A stretch of 64,000 nucleotides of DNA from Aliiroseovarius pelagivivens (lineage in GTDB: Bacteria > Pseudomonadota > Alphaproteobacteria > Rhodobacterales > Rhodobacteraceae): the NCBI RefSeq assembly GCF_900302485.1, contig NZ_OMOI01000001.1, positions 1,798,001-1,862,000 of the forward strand. Direction: 5' to 3'. Below, piece after piece: positions 35,454-43,757 of the stretch (within the stretch, counting starts at the first letter, position 1; every line of letters begins with the position of its first letter). A program made the translations under genes and the position numbers. Below the pieces are notes generated by a model, which worked only from the letters and a program-made list of their open reading frames with translations, searched no databases and was not told the origin of the DNA.

Positions 35454-36257
35454 ATGAGCACGCCCAAAATCACCGACAGCCACTGCCATCTGGACTTCCC
35501 GGATTTCGAAGGACGTCTGGACGAGGTGATCGCCAATGCCGCCGAGGCTGGTGTCGCGCGTATGGTGACAATCTGCACCAAGATGGCCAATCTGGCGCAG
35601 GTGCAGCCCATCGCCGAGGCACATGCCCCAATCTTCTTCGCCGCTGCGACCCACCCGATGAGCGTGGCGTCCGAGCCGATGGTCTCGGTCGACGAACTGG
35701 TCGCCCTTGCCGCCCATCCCAAATTCGTCGGCATCGGGGAAACTGGTTTGGACCTTCACTACACCGCCGAAAGCCGCGACGTGCAGATCGAAAGCCTTTT
35801 GATCCACATCGAAGCCGCGCGCCAAACGGGCCTGCCGCTGATCATCCATTCGCGTGACGCGGACGACGATATGGCGCGCATCCTGACGGAAGAACACGCC
35901 AAAGGCGCGTTTGACTGCGTAATGCATTGCTTCAGCTCTGGCCCGGAACTGGCCAAGGCCGCGCTGGATCTTGGGTTCTATCTGTCCATGTCTGGCATCG
36001 CCGCTTTCCCGCGCAGCAAAGAGGTGCGCGATATCTTCGCCGCAGCCCCGGTCGACCGCATTTTGGTCGAGACCGACGCGCCCTATCTGGCCCCCCCGCC
36101 CCATCGCGGCAAGCGCAATGAACCAGCCTTTACGGTTCACACTGCCAAAGTAGGCGCTGAGCTTTATGGCCTCAGCTATGAAGACTTCGCAGCCCAGACC
36201 GAGGCGAATTTCGAACGGCTTTTTGCCAAGGCCGCGGCCTATGAGGTGCCCGCATGA
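35454..36257 (+). CDS. tatD: TatD family metal-dependent DNase
   Basis: 267 residues, amidohydrolase TIM barrel. Metal motif DSHCHLD (about 6-12), the GETGLD segment, PLIIHSRDADDD, VMHCFSSG and the closing ETDAPYLAPPPHRGKRNEPA. TatD enzymes have 3'-5' exonuclease activity. It starts 16 bases after holB and overlaps the following gene by 4 bases. Confidence 0.94.
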   Translation: MSTPKITDSHCHLDFPDFEGRLDEVIANAAEAGVARMVTICTKMANLAQVQPIAEAHAPIFFAAATHPMSVASEPMVSVDELVALAAHPKFVGIGETGLDLHYTAESRDVQIESLLIHIEAARQTGLPLIIHSRDADDDMARILTEEHAKGAFDCVMHCFSSGPELAKAALDLGFYLSMSGIAAFPRSKEVRDIFAAAPVDRILVETDAPYLAPPPHRGKRNEPAFTVHTAKVGAELYGLSYEDFAAQTEANFERLFAKAAAYEVPA

Positions 36258-37069
36258 CGGAACTAGCACCCGGCACCTATTTTACCATCCTTGGCTGCGG
36301 GTCCTCGGGCGGCGTGCCACGTTTGGGTGGGCATTGGGGGGATTGCGACCCCACCAACCCCAAAAACCGCCGTACTCGCTGCTCGGCACTTGTGACGCGC
36401 GTTGGGGACAATGGTGGCGTGACTCGCGTTTTGATCGACACATCACCCGACATGCGCAGCCAGCTTTTGGACGCGGGCGTCGGCGCGCTGGACGCCGTTG
36501 TTTACACCCACAGCCACGCGGACCACATGCATGGCATCGATGACCTGCGGATGATCGTCTATAACATGCGCAAACGCGTGCCAGTTTGGGCCGACAGCCC
36601 TACGCAAACCGCACTGATGTCCCGCTTTGGCTATGCCTTCATTCAACCCGAGGGGTCGAGCTATCCGCCTATTCTGGACCTACACTCGATTGACGGAGAC
36701 GTGGTGATCGAAGGCGAAGGTGGCGCAATCCGCCTGACCCCGTTCGAGGTGCGCCACGGCGGCATGGACTCTCTGGGATTCCGCATCGGCGACCTGGCCT
36801 ATTTGCCCGATGTCAGCGAGATCCCCGATGACGTGACCCATGTGCTGCAAGGGCTTCAGACCTTTGTCATCGATGCGCTGCGACGCACGCCGCATCCGAC
36901 CCATTTCAATCTGGATGATGCCCTGCATTGGATCCGCCAGTCTGGAACCAGACAAGGTGTTCTGACCAACATGCATATCGATCTGGACTACGCCACGGTC
37001 GAAGCAGAAACCCCCGACAATGTGACCGTGGCTTTTGACGGGATGGTTCTGCCCATTCGGCACCCATGA
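36254..37069 (+). CDS. Metallo-beta-lactamase fold hydrolase (PhnP-like phosphodiesterase)
   Basis: 271 residues. N-terminal FTILGCGSSGGVPRLGGHWGDCDPTNPKNRR and the metal motif THSHADHMHGIDD are typical of the PhnP/RNase Z-like group; cyclic phosphodiesterase activity is known in that group, but the substrate here is unproven. Further ligand candidates are the histidine in VRHGGMDSLGF and the late THFNLDDALHW. ATGA overlaps join it to tatD and to the AEC transporter, indicating one mRNA. Confidence 0.85.
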   Translation: MTELAPGTYFTILGCGSSGGVPRLGGHWGDCDPTNPKNRRTRCSALVTRVGDNGGVTRVLIDTSPDMRSQLLDAGVGALDAVVYTHSHADHMHGIDDLRMIVYNMRKRVPVWADSPTQTALMSRFGYAFIQPEGSSYPPILDLHSIDGDVVIEGEGGAIRLTPFEVRHGGMDSLGFRIGDLAYLPDVSEIPDDVTHVLQGLQTFVIDALRRTPHPTHFNLDDALHWIRQSGTRQGVLTNMHIDLDYATVEAETPDNVTVAFDGMVLPIRHP

Positions 37070-38001
37070 ATGCCCTGATCGACATCATCCTGCCGGTCTT
37101 TCTGGTGGTTGGTTTCGGCTTTCTTGTTCGCTGGCGCGAGGCGTTGAGCGACGCGGCATTTGACGGGTTGATGAAGTTTTCGCAAACCGTTGCCATTCCC
37201 TGCTTGTTGTTTTTGGCCATCGCTGGATTGGATCTGGGGGAAGAGGTCAACATCCCCTTGCTGATCAGTTTCTATTCAGGCGCGCTGATTGGATTCTTTG
37301 GCGGTCTGCTGGGGGCACGTTATCTATTTCGCCGCCCATGGACCGATGCGGTGGCCATCGGCTTTGCCTCGCTCTTCTCAAACTCGGTTCTGCTTGGCCT
37401 GCCGATCACCGAACGCGCTTTCGGGGCAGACGCCCTTGCCAGCAACTATGCCATCATCGCGTTTCATGCGCCTTTTTGTTATTCGGTAGGCATCATCGCG
37501 ATGGAAATCGCCCGCACCAATGGATCAGGTCCGGCCCAAACGCTGCGCCAGATCGTGCGCTCGATGTCACGCAATGTACTGGTCATGGCAATTGCAGCAG
37601 GTTTCGTTGTGAACCTAACAGGATTGGCTCTGCCAGGTGTGCTGACCGAAGCTCTGTCTCTTATGGCACGTGCGGCACTGCCCACTGCTCTCTTTGCGCT
37701 TGGGGGCGTGCTCTACGTCTACCGCCCAGAGGGCGATCTGAAGATCGTGGCTTATCTTTGCATTCTATCTTTGATCGTTCATCCGGCAATCACCTGGTCG
37801 CTTGGCTCTTTGCAAGGATTGGAAACAGGCGCATTCCGTTCGGCCATTTTGACCGCAGCCAGCGCCCCCGGCATCAACGCCTATGTCTTTGCCAGCTTCT
37901 ATGGAGTCGGCAAACGCATTGCGGCCACGACGGTGCTGGCTGGCACCGCCCTGTCCGTTTTTACTGTCTGGGGCTGGCTTGCCCTTTTGGGCGCGTCCTA
38001 A
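37066..38001 (+). CDS. AEC (auxin efflux carrier) family transporter
   Basis: 311 residues with about ten hydrophobic helices in two inverted sets, starting LIDIILPVFLVVGFGFLVRWREAL, the standard AEC N-terminus. Bacterial members export or exchange organic acids such as malate or malonate; no substrate can be assigned. Last gene of the operon; the 177-base gap after it contains the paa control region. Confidence 0.85.
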   Translation: MNALIDIILPVFLVVGFGFLVRWREALSDAAFDGLMKFSQTVAIPCLLFLAIAGLDLGEEVNIPLLISFYSGALIGFFGGLLGARYLFRRPWTDAVAIGFASLFSNSVLLGLPITERAFGADALASNYAIIAFHAPFCYSVGIIAMEIARTNGSGPAQTLRQIVRSMSRNVLVMAIAAGFVVNLTGLALPGVLTEALSLMARAALPTALFALGGVLYVYRPEGDLKIVAYLCILSLIVHPAITWSLGSLQGLETGAFRSAILTAASAPGINAYVFASFYGVGKRIAATTVLAGTALSVFTVWGWLALLGAS

Positions 38002-38026
38002 CCCGTTTCACGCGAGCTTTCATAGG

Positions 38027-38084
38027 TATTGTTACGAATAGCGTCGCCGGGATATTTTCTCGTAACATATCTATTGTGACGAAT
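38027..38084. promoter_or_regulatory. Three related TGTKACGA elements upstream of paaJ
   Basis: TATTGTTACGAAT (38027-38039) and TATTGTGACGAAT (38072-38084) are direct repeats starting 45 bases apart; an inverted copy TATGTTACG lies between (38061-38069, minus). They sit 95-150 bases before the paaJ start. The reverse complement of the second, CGATTCGTCACA, shares GATTCG with the E. coli PaaX site core as I remember it. Likely operator of the PaaX-type regulator encoded at the cluster end. Confidence 0.5.
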
Positions 38085-38178
38085 CGCCATTCAGACTATA
38101 TTCGACCAAACGGTCAGCAATACTCCGAGCCGCCGCAAGCTTATCCCGCGCCGCGCTTGGACATTCCGGGAGGGATAT

Positions 38179-39381
38179 ATGGAAGCTTTCATCTGCGACG
38201 CAGTGCGTACTCCGATCGGTCGATATGGCGGAGCGCTGTCCAGCGTCCGCGCCGACGACCTAGCCGCTTTGCCCATCGCTGCCTTGAAAGAGCGCAACCC
38301 CGATGTGGATTGGGCGTCAATTGATGACGTCATCTATGGCTCTGCCAACCAGGCAGGCGAAGACAACCGCAACGTGGCCCGCATGGCCGCCCTTCTGGCA
38401 GGTCTGCCCGTCGAAGTTCCGGGTACCACGATCAACCGCTTATGTGCCTCGGGCATGGACGCGGTCGGCATGGCAGCCCGTGGCGTTAAGGCAGGCGATT
38501 ATGACCTGTGCATCGCGGGTGGCGTCGAAAGCATGAGCCGCGCACCCTTCGTGATGCCCAAGGCCACCAGCGCCTTCACCCGCGCCAATGCGGTTTACGA
38601 CACCACAATCGGCTGGCGCTTCGTGAACCCGAAGATGGACAAGATGCACGGCACCCATTCAATGCCCCAGACGGCTGACAATGTGGCTGAAGACTATGCC
38701 GTAAGCCGCGAAGATCAGGACGCTTTTGCTGCTCGCAGCCAAGCCCGCTGGGCCGCTGCGAACGAGGCTGGCATGTTCGCGGACGAGATCATTCCGGTGA
38801 CCATTCCGCAGCGCAAGGGTGATCCCATTGTTGTCGACACCGACGAACATCCCCGCCCCGGCACCTCGGCTGAAAAGCTGTCTGGCCTGCGCGGCGTGAA
38901 CGGCCCCGACCTGACGGTAACGGCCGGCAATGCCTCGGGCGTGAATGATGGCGCAGCGGCGATGCTGATCGCCTCGGAAGCCGCCGCGAATGCCAACAAT
39001 CTGAAACCGATGGCCCGCGTGGTTTCCATGCAAGCCGCCGGTGTCGCGCCCCGCGTCATGGGCATCGGCCCCGTTCCTGCCAGCCGCAAGGCACTGGATA
39101 AGGCCGGGCTGACGATCGACAAAATCGATGTGATAGAATTGAACGAAGCGTTTGCAAGCCAAGGTCTTGCCACGCTGCGCGAACTGGGTGTCGCGGATGA
39201 TGATCCGCGCGTGAACCCGAATGGCGGTGCGATTGCACTGGGCCACCCGCTGGGCATGTCCGGCGCACGGTTGGTGCTGACCGCCGCTTATCAACTGCAA
39301 CGCACTGGTGGGCGCTATGCGCTGTGCACCATGTGTGTGGGTGTGGGACAGGGCGTTGCCCTTATTCTGGAAAGGATCTGA
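38179..39381 (+). CDS. paaJ: 3-oxoadipyl-CoA / 3-oxo-5,6-dehydrosuberyl-CoA thiolase
   Basis: 400 residues, thiolase II. Catalytic residues: the nucleophilic Cys in [20 protein letters not shown], the His in [16 protein letters not shown] and the second Cys in [42 protein letters not shown] is the PaaJ/PcaF-type start. It performs the two thiolytic steps of phenylacetate degradation and may also serve the beta-ketoadipate pathway. GGGAGGG precedes the ATG. First gene of the paa operon, 2 bases from paaA. Confidence 0.93.
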   Translation: MEAFICDAVRTPIGRYGGALSSVRADDLAALPIAALKERNPDVDWASIDDVIYGSANQAGEDNRNVARMAALLAGLPVEVPGTTINRLCASGMDAVGMAARGVKAGDYDLCIAGGVESMSRAPFVMPKATSAFTRANAVYDTTIGWRFVNPKMDKMHGTHSMPQTADNVAEDYAVSREDQDAFAARSQARWAAANEAGMFADEIIPVTIPQRKGDPIVVDTDEHPRPGTSAEKLSGLRGVNGPDLTVTAGNASGVNDGAAAMLIASEAAANANNLKPMARVVSMQAAGVAPRVMGIGPVPASRKALDKAGLTIDKIDVIELNEAFASQGLATLRELGVADDDPRVNPNGGAIALGHPLGMSGARLVLTAAYQLQRTGGRYALCTMCVGVGQGVALILERI

Positions 39382-39383
39382 CG

Positions 39384-40361
39384 ATGTATGCACAGATGAT
39401 CACAGCCGAGGCCTCGGACGAGGATCCCAAGCTGCTTGAAGAATTTCAGGCGCGGATTGACCGCGACGAAAAGATCGAGCCCAAAGACTGGATGCCGATG
39501 GCGTATCGCAAGACGCTGATCCGCCAGATCGGCCAGCACGCGCACTCGGAAGTCGTGGGTCAGCTGCCGGAAGGCAACTGGATCACCCGCGCGCCGACGC
39601 TGGAACGCAAAGCGATCCTGCTGGCGAAAGTGCAGGACGAGGCCGGTCACGGTCTGTATCTGTACTCGGCCGCGGAAACGCTGGGCGTCAGCCGCGACGA
39701 GCTGGTCGAGCTGCTGCACGAAGGCAAGATGAAGTATTCGTCGATCTTCAACTACCCCACCTTGAACTGGGCCGATATTGGCGCCGTGGGTTGGCTGGTA
39801 GATGGCGCAGCCATCGTGAACCAGGTGGCCCTGCAGCGGACATCCTATGGCCCCTATAGCCGCGCGATGATCCGCATCTGTAAGGAAGAAAGCTTCCACG
39901 CGCGTCAAGGCTATCACGCGATCATGCAGATGGCCTTTGGCACGCCTGCTCAGAAAGCGATGGCACAAGACGCCGTGAACCGCCTGTGGTTCCCCGCGAT
40001 CATGATGTTTGGCCCGTCGGACAGCGAAAGTGTCCACTCGGAGCAGTCGATGACCTGGAAGATCAAGGTCCGCTCGAACGATGATCTGCGTCAGCAGTTC
40101 GTCGACCAGACCATTCCTCAGATCGAGTATCTGGGTCTGGACCTGCCGGATCCCGGCATCAAGTGGAACGAGGAACGTGGTCATTACGATTATTCGGACC
40201 CCGACTGGTCCGAGTTCTTCAACGTTATCAAAGGCAAAGGCCCCTGCAACGTGGACCGTCTGAACGACCGGACCAACGCGTGGGAAGACGGCGCATGGGT
40301 GCGTGACGGTCTTCTGGCCCATGGCAACAAAAAAGCCGCTGCACGCACAGCCGCCGAATAA
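39384..40361 (+). CDS. paaA: 1,2-phenylacetyl-CoA epoxidase, catalytic subunit A
   Basis: 325 residues, ferritin-like di-iron protein. Iron-ligand helices show [11 protein letters not shown] and [13 protein letters not shown] (two E-x2-H motifs). PaaA is the oxygenase subunit that epoxidises phenylacetyl-CoA within the PaaABCE complex. ATG 39384 follows the paaJ stop after 2 bases with AAAGGA just before. Confidence 0.96.
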   Translation: MYAQMITAEASDEDPKLLEEFQARIDRDEKIEPKDWMPMAYRKTLIRQIGQHAHSEVVGQLPEGNWITRAPTLERKAILLAKVQDEAGHGLYLYSAAETLGVSRDELVELLHEGKMKYSSIFNYPTLNWADIGAVGWLVDGAAIVNQVALQRTSYGPYSRAMIRICKEESFHARQGYHAIMQMAFGTPAQKAMAQDAVNRLWFPAIMMFGPSDSESVHSEQSMTWKIKVRSNDDLRQQFVDQTIPQIEYLGLDLPDPGIKWNEERGHYDYSDPDWSEFFNVIKGKGPCNVDRLNDRTNAWEDGAWVRDGLLAHGNKKAAARTAAE

Positions 40362-40372
40362 GGAGAGATCAC

Positions 40373-40657
40373 ATGTCGAAAGAATGGCCCCTCTGGGAAG
40401 TATTTATCCGCGGTCAGCATGGCCTGAGCCACCGTCACGTTGGCAGCCTGCACGCACCTGACGCTGAAATGGCAATCAAGAACGCCCGCGACGTCTACAC
40501 CCGCCGCAACGAAGGCGTGTCGATCTGGGTCGTGGAAGCACAGCACATCGCAGCGTCCAGCCCCGAAGAAAAAGGTCCGCTGTACGAGCCCTCGAACTCG
40601 AAGGTCTATCGTCACCCGACTTTCTTCGACATTCCGGAAGAAGTGGGGCACATGTAA
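40373..40657 (+). CDS. paaB: 1,2-phenylacetyl-CoA epoxidase, subunit B
   Basis: 94 residues: WPLWEVFIRGQHGLSHRHVGSLHAPDAEMAIKNARDVYTRRNEGVSIWVV is the standard PaaB core. Small bridging subunit of the epoxidase. AAGGAGAG upstream; the stop overlaps the paaC start by 1 base. Confidence 0.96.
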   Translation: MSKEWPLWEVFIRGQHGLSHRHVGSLHAPDAEMAIKNARDVYTRRNEGVSIWVVEAQHIAASSPEEKGPLYEPSNSKVYRHPTFFDIPEEVGHM

Positions 40658-41415
40658 TGGCTGACAACGCTCTGTTTCAATTCCTGCTGAGGATGGGCGA
40701 CAACAGCCTGATCCTTGGCCACCGCGTCAGCGAATGGTGTGGCCATTCGCCGGTGCTGGAAGAAGATATCGCACTGGCCAATACGGCGCTGGACCTGATT
40801 GGTCAGACGCAATTCTGGCTGGGTCTTGCAGGTGAAGTCGAAGGCAAAGGCCGTACGGCTGACGACCTTGCTTTCCTGCGCGACGCTTGGGATTACCGCA
40901 ACGTGCTTTTGTGCGAGCTGCCCAACGGTGATTTCGGCCGGACCCTTATGCGTCAGTTCCTCTATGACGCATGGTCGTCCGTGATGCTGGGCCGCCTGAT
41001 GACGTCGTCGAACGAACGCGTGGCCGAGATCGCAGCCAAAGCCTCCAAAGAGGTTGCCTATCACGTGGAACGCTCGGGCGACACGGTGGTTGGTCTTGGC
41101 GACGGAACGGAAGAAAGCCATGCCCGTATGCAGGCAGCGCTGGATCACCTCTGGCCCTATGTGGGCGAAATGTTTGATAGCGACGAGGTCGATGCGGCCA
41201 TGGTCAAGGCAGGTATTGCCCCCGATCCCGCTTCCCTGCGCGAAGAATATGACGCGCTGGTGAGCAAGGTTCTGAGCCAAGCAACGCTGACGATCCCGAC
41301 CGACACGTTCCACCACAAGGGTGGGCGCACGGGCTATATGCATACCGAGCATCTGGGCCATCTGCTCTGCTCGATGCAATGGCTGCAGCGCGCTTATCCG
41401 GGCGCGACCTGGTAA
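40657..41415 (+). CDS. paaC: 1,2-phenylacetyl-CoA epoxidase, structural subunit C
   Basis: 252 residues, ferritin-like but lacking a full di-iron site, as in the family. DNSLILGHRVSEWCGHSPVLEEDIALANTALDLIGQ is the PaaC N-terminus. Forms the heterodimer with PaaA that carries PaaA activity. Confidence 0.95.
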   Translation: MADNALFQFLLRMGDNSLILGHRVSEWCGHSPVLEEDIALANTALDLIGQTQFWLGLAGEVEGKGRTADDLAFLRDAWDYRNVLLCELPNGDFGRTLMRQFLYDAWSSVMLGRLMTSSNERVAEIAAKASKEVAYHVERSGDTVVGLGDGTEESHARMQAALDHLWPYVGEMFDSDEVDAAMVKAGIAPDPASLREEYDALVSKVLSQATLTIPTDTFHHKGGRTGYMHTEHLGHLLCSMQWLQRAYPGATW

Positions 41416-41416
41416 G

Positions 41417-41878
41417 ATGGGTCAGCCGTCAGTAGATACGATCTGGGACTGGTTGGACCAGGTGCCCGACCCCGAGATCCCCGTGATCTCGTTGGTCGAC
41501 CTGGGCATCATCCGGGATGTGAAATGGGAAGGCGACACCTTGAAGGTCGCCGTCACCCCGACCTATTCCGGCTGTCCAGCCACCTCGATCATCAACATCG
41601 ACATCGAAACCGCGTTGCGCGACCGCGGAATCGAGAAGCTGACCCTGACACAGCAACTGTCCCCTCCGTGGACCACCGACTGGCTGTCGGACAAGGGCAA
41701 AGCGGCGCTGGAGAAATTCGGCATCGCCCCCCCTTCCCCCAAAGGCGAACCCGATCGCTGCCCCAATTGTGGCGGCCATGATCTGGAACGCACCAGCCAA
41801 TTCGGCTCGACCCCATGCAAGGCGCTCTGGCGATGCCGCGACTGCCTTGAACCCTTTGATTACTTCAAGTGCATCTAG
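41417..41878 (+). CDS. paaD: Phenylacetate degradation protein PaaD (SufT/MIP18-type)
   Basis: 153 residues from ATG 41417, 1 base after the paaC stop. N-terminal DUF59/MIP18 domain (VPDPEIPVISLVDLGIIRDV, TYSGCPAT) and a C-terminal zinc-ribbon-like part (CPNCGG, then CRDC). PaaD is thought to help mature Fe-S or di-iron centres of the epoxidase system. Confidence 0.94.
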   Translation: MGQPSVDTIWDWLDQVPDPEIPVISLVDLGIIRDVKWEGDTLKVAVTPTYSGCPATSIINIDIETALRDRGIEKLTLTQQLSPPWTTDWLSDKGKAALEKFGIAPPSPKGEPDRCPNCGGHDLERTSQFGSTPCKALWRCRDCLEPFDYFKCI

Positions 41879-41887
41879 GAGACACCC

Positions 41888-42952
41888 ATGGCGCGCTTCC
41901 ACAATCTTACTGTGACCGATATCCAGAAAACCATCCGCGACGCGGTGGTGGTGACGCTCACCCCTGAAGACCCCGAAGCTTTCGACTTCACCCAAGGCCA
42001 ATACCTCACCTTCCGTCGCGACTTCGACGGGCAGGAACTGCGCCGCTCCTACTCGATCTGTTCGGGTCTGGACGATGGCAAGCTGCAGGTGGGCATAAAA
42101 CGTGTCGATGGCGGCGCGTTCTCGACCTGGGCCAATGAAGAGCTGGCGACGGGCGCGATGATCGAAGCCATGCCCCCCATGGGCAACTTCCACATCCCGC
42201 TCGATGCGACCACCAACCGCCACTATCTGGGCTTTGCAGGCGGGTCGGGCATCACGCCGGTTCTGTCGATCATCAAGACCACGCTGGCGCGCGAGCCTCA
42301 GTCCGAGTTCACGCTGGTCTACGCCAACAAGGCCGTGACCACGATCATGTTCCGCGAGGAACTGGAAGACCTGAAAAACCTCTATATGGGCCGCTTCAAC
42401 GTGATCCATATCCTTGAAAGCGACGCGCAGGAAATTGACCTGTTCACCGGGTTGGTGGATGCGGAAAAATGCGCGGCATTGTTCAAGAACTGGATCGACA
42501 TTAAATCCGTCGACACAGCCTTCATCTGTGGCCCCGAACCAATGATGCTGGGCATTGCCAAGGCACTGCGCGATCATGGGCTGGACGATGCCCAGATCAA
42601 GTTCGAGCTGTTTGCCTCAAGCCAACCGGGCCGCGCCGCCAAGAAAGCCACCAGCAAAGCTGCTGTGTCGGGCGAAGGCATCGAAGCTGTGATCGCCATG
42701 GACGGTGCAAGCCGCACCATCACCATGGACGGCGAAACCTCGATCCTGGACGCGGCTTTGGCCAATGACATGGACGCGCCCTACGCCTGTAAGGCCGGGG
42801 TCTGCTCGACCTGCCGCTGTAAGGTTCTGGAAGGCGACGTGGACATGATCACCAACCACGCGCTGGAAGATTACGAGGTCGAGAAAGGCTATGTCCTTTC
42901 CTGCCAATCCTATGCCCGCTCGGGCAAAGTCGTCGTCGATTTCGACCAATAA
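41888..42952 (+). CDS. paaE: 1,2-phenylacetyl-CoA epoxidase, reductase subunit E
   Basis: 354 residues. FAD domain (RRSYSICSG), NAD(P) domain (FAGGSGITPVLSIIKT) and a C-terminal plant-type [2Fe-2S] ferredoxin domain (ACKAGVCSTCRCKVLEG). Delivers electrons from NADPH to PaaA. Confidence 0.96.
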   Translation: MARFHNLTVTDIQKTIRDAVVVTLTPEDPEAFDFTQGQYLTFRRDFDGQELRRSYSICSGLDDGKLQVGIKRVDGGAFSTWANEELATGAMIEAMPPMGNFHIPLDATTNRHYLGFAGGSGITPVLSIIKTTLAREPQSEFTLVYANKAVTTIMFREELEDLKNLYMGRFNVIHILESDAQEIDLFTGLVDAEKCAALFKNWIDIKSVDTAFICGPEPMMLGIAKALRDHGLDDAQIKFELFASSQPGRAAKKATSKAAVSGEGIEAVIAMDGASRTITMDGETSILDAALANDMDAPYACKAGVCSTCRCKVLEGDVDMITNHALEDYEVEKGYVLSCQSYARSGKVVVDFDQ

Positions 42953-42962
42953 GGAGACCCCA

Positions 42963-43721
42963 ATGTCAGAGATGAGCATCACCGATTATCTGGCTCAGGG
43001 CGGTGTCCTGACCAATCCCGAAAACGTCCCGGCGCGCTATCGCGCCGAGCTGATGCGCCTGATGGCCACTTTCGTGGACAGCGCATTGGCAGGGGCTGCT
43101 GGCTTCGCCGACATCATCAACGAAGGTCCGGGCATCAAGGAACGCATCGCGGCTGCCAAGATCGTTCTGGAAAAAACCGACAATGCCGACAAGGTTCTGT
43201 CGATCATGGGCGACTTCGGCGCCAACACCGCACGCTATGCCAACCACCATCCGTGGACGGATCGTGTGGCGCGCGACGCCGATATTGGCACCTCGCGCAC
43301 GGATACAGACATGCGCCTGTCGGTGTTCAATTATCCCATGCAGGGCTGGTCGGATGCCGTGGTCATGAACCTTCTGATGGGTCTGGCCGTGGGCGTGCAG
43401 ATGAGCGAGTTCAAACGCGTGTCCTATGCCCCCTTGGCCGAAGCCTTCCGCGCCGTCGGCCCGGTCGAGGCCCGCCACGCCGAACTGGCCGCCGAGGGCA
43501 TTGAACGCCTTGTGGAAACCGGCACCAGCATGGCCGACCTGCAAGCCAGCGTCGACTATTGGTGGCCCCGCGTCGCCGCAAGCTTCGGCAAGGACGTGTC
43601 GACCCGCGCCAGCCAATTGCAGGCCTTTGGGCTGCGCCACTCATCAAACGCCGAACTGCGCGAGGAATGGGAAGCGGCTGCTGCCACCACCTTGGACAAA
43701 CTGGGGCTAAGCGCACCGTAA
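42963..43721 (+). CDS. Ferritin-like PaaA/PaaC-type paralogue inside the paa operon
   Basis: 252 residues from ATG 42963, AAGGAGA upstream, 10 bases after paaE. It reads as a helical Phenylacetic acid catabolic protein family member: KERIAAAKIVLEKTDNADKVLSIMGDFG aligns with the first PaaA ligand helix, but PaaA's EAGH is replaced (TDNAD), while VEARHAELAAEGIERL keeps an E-x2-H-like pair. This suggests a subunit without a complete di-iron site, or with a changed one. It lies between the epoxidase reductase and paaZ. Its role is unknown to me; it could replace or modulate PaaC, or act on a later intermediate. Confidence 0.75.
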   Translation: MSEMSITDYLAQGGVLTNPENVPARYRAELMRLMATFVDSALAGAAGFADIINEGPGIKERIAAAKIVLEKTDNADKVLSIMGDFGANTARYANHHPWTDRVARDADIGTSRTDTDMRLSVFNYPMQGWSDAVVMNLLMGLAVGVQMSEFKRVSYAPLAEAFRAVGPVEARHAELAAEGIERLVETGTSMADLQASVDYWWPRVAASFGKDVSTRASQLQAFGLRHSSNAELREEWEAAAATTLDKLGLSAP

Positions 43722-43757
43722 GCGCCCGCCCACCCGAATACGAACAGAGGACAGAGC

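Noticed and set aside
41429..42577. 382-codon frame antisense to paaD and paaE
   Set aside because: Shadow of two strongly supported paa genes.
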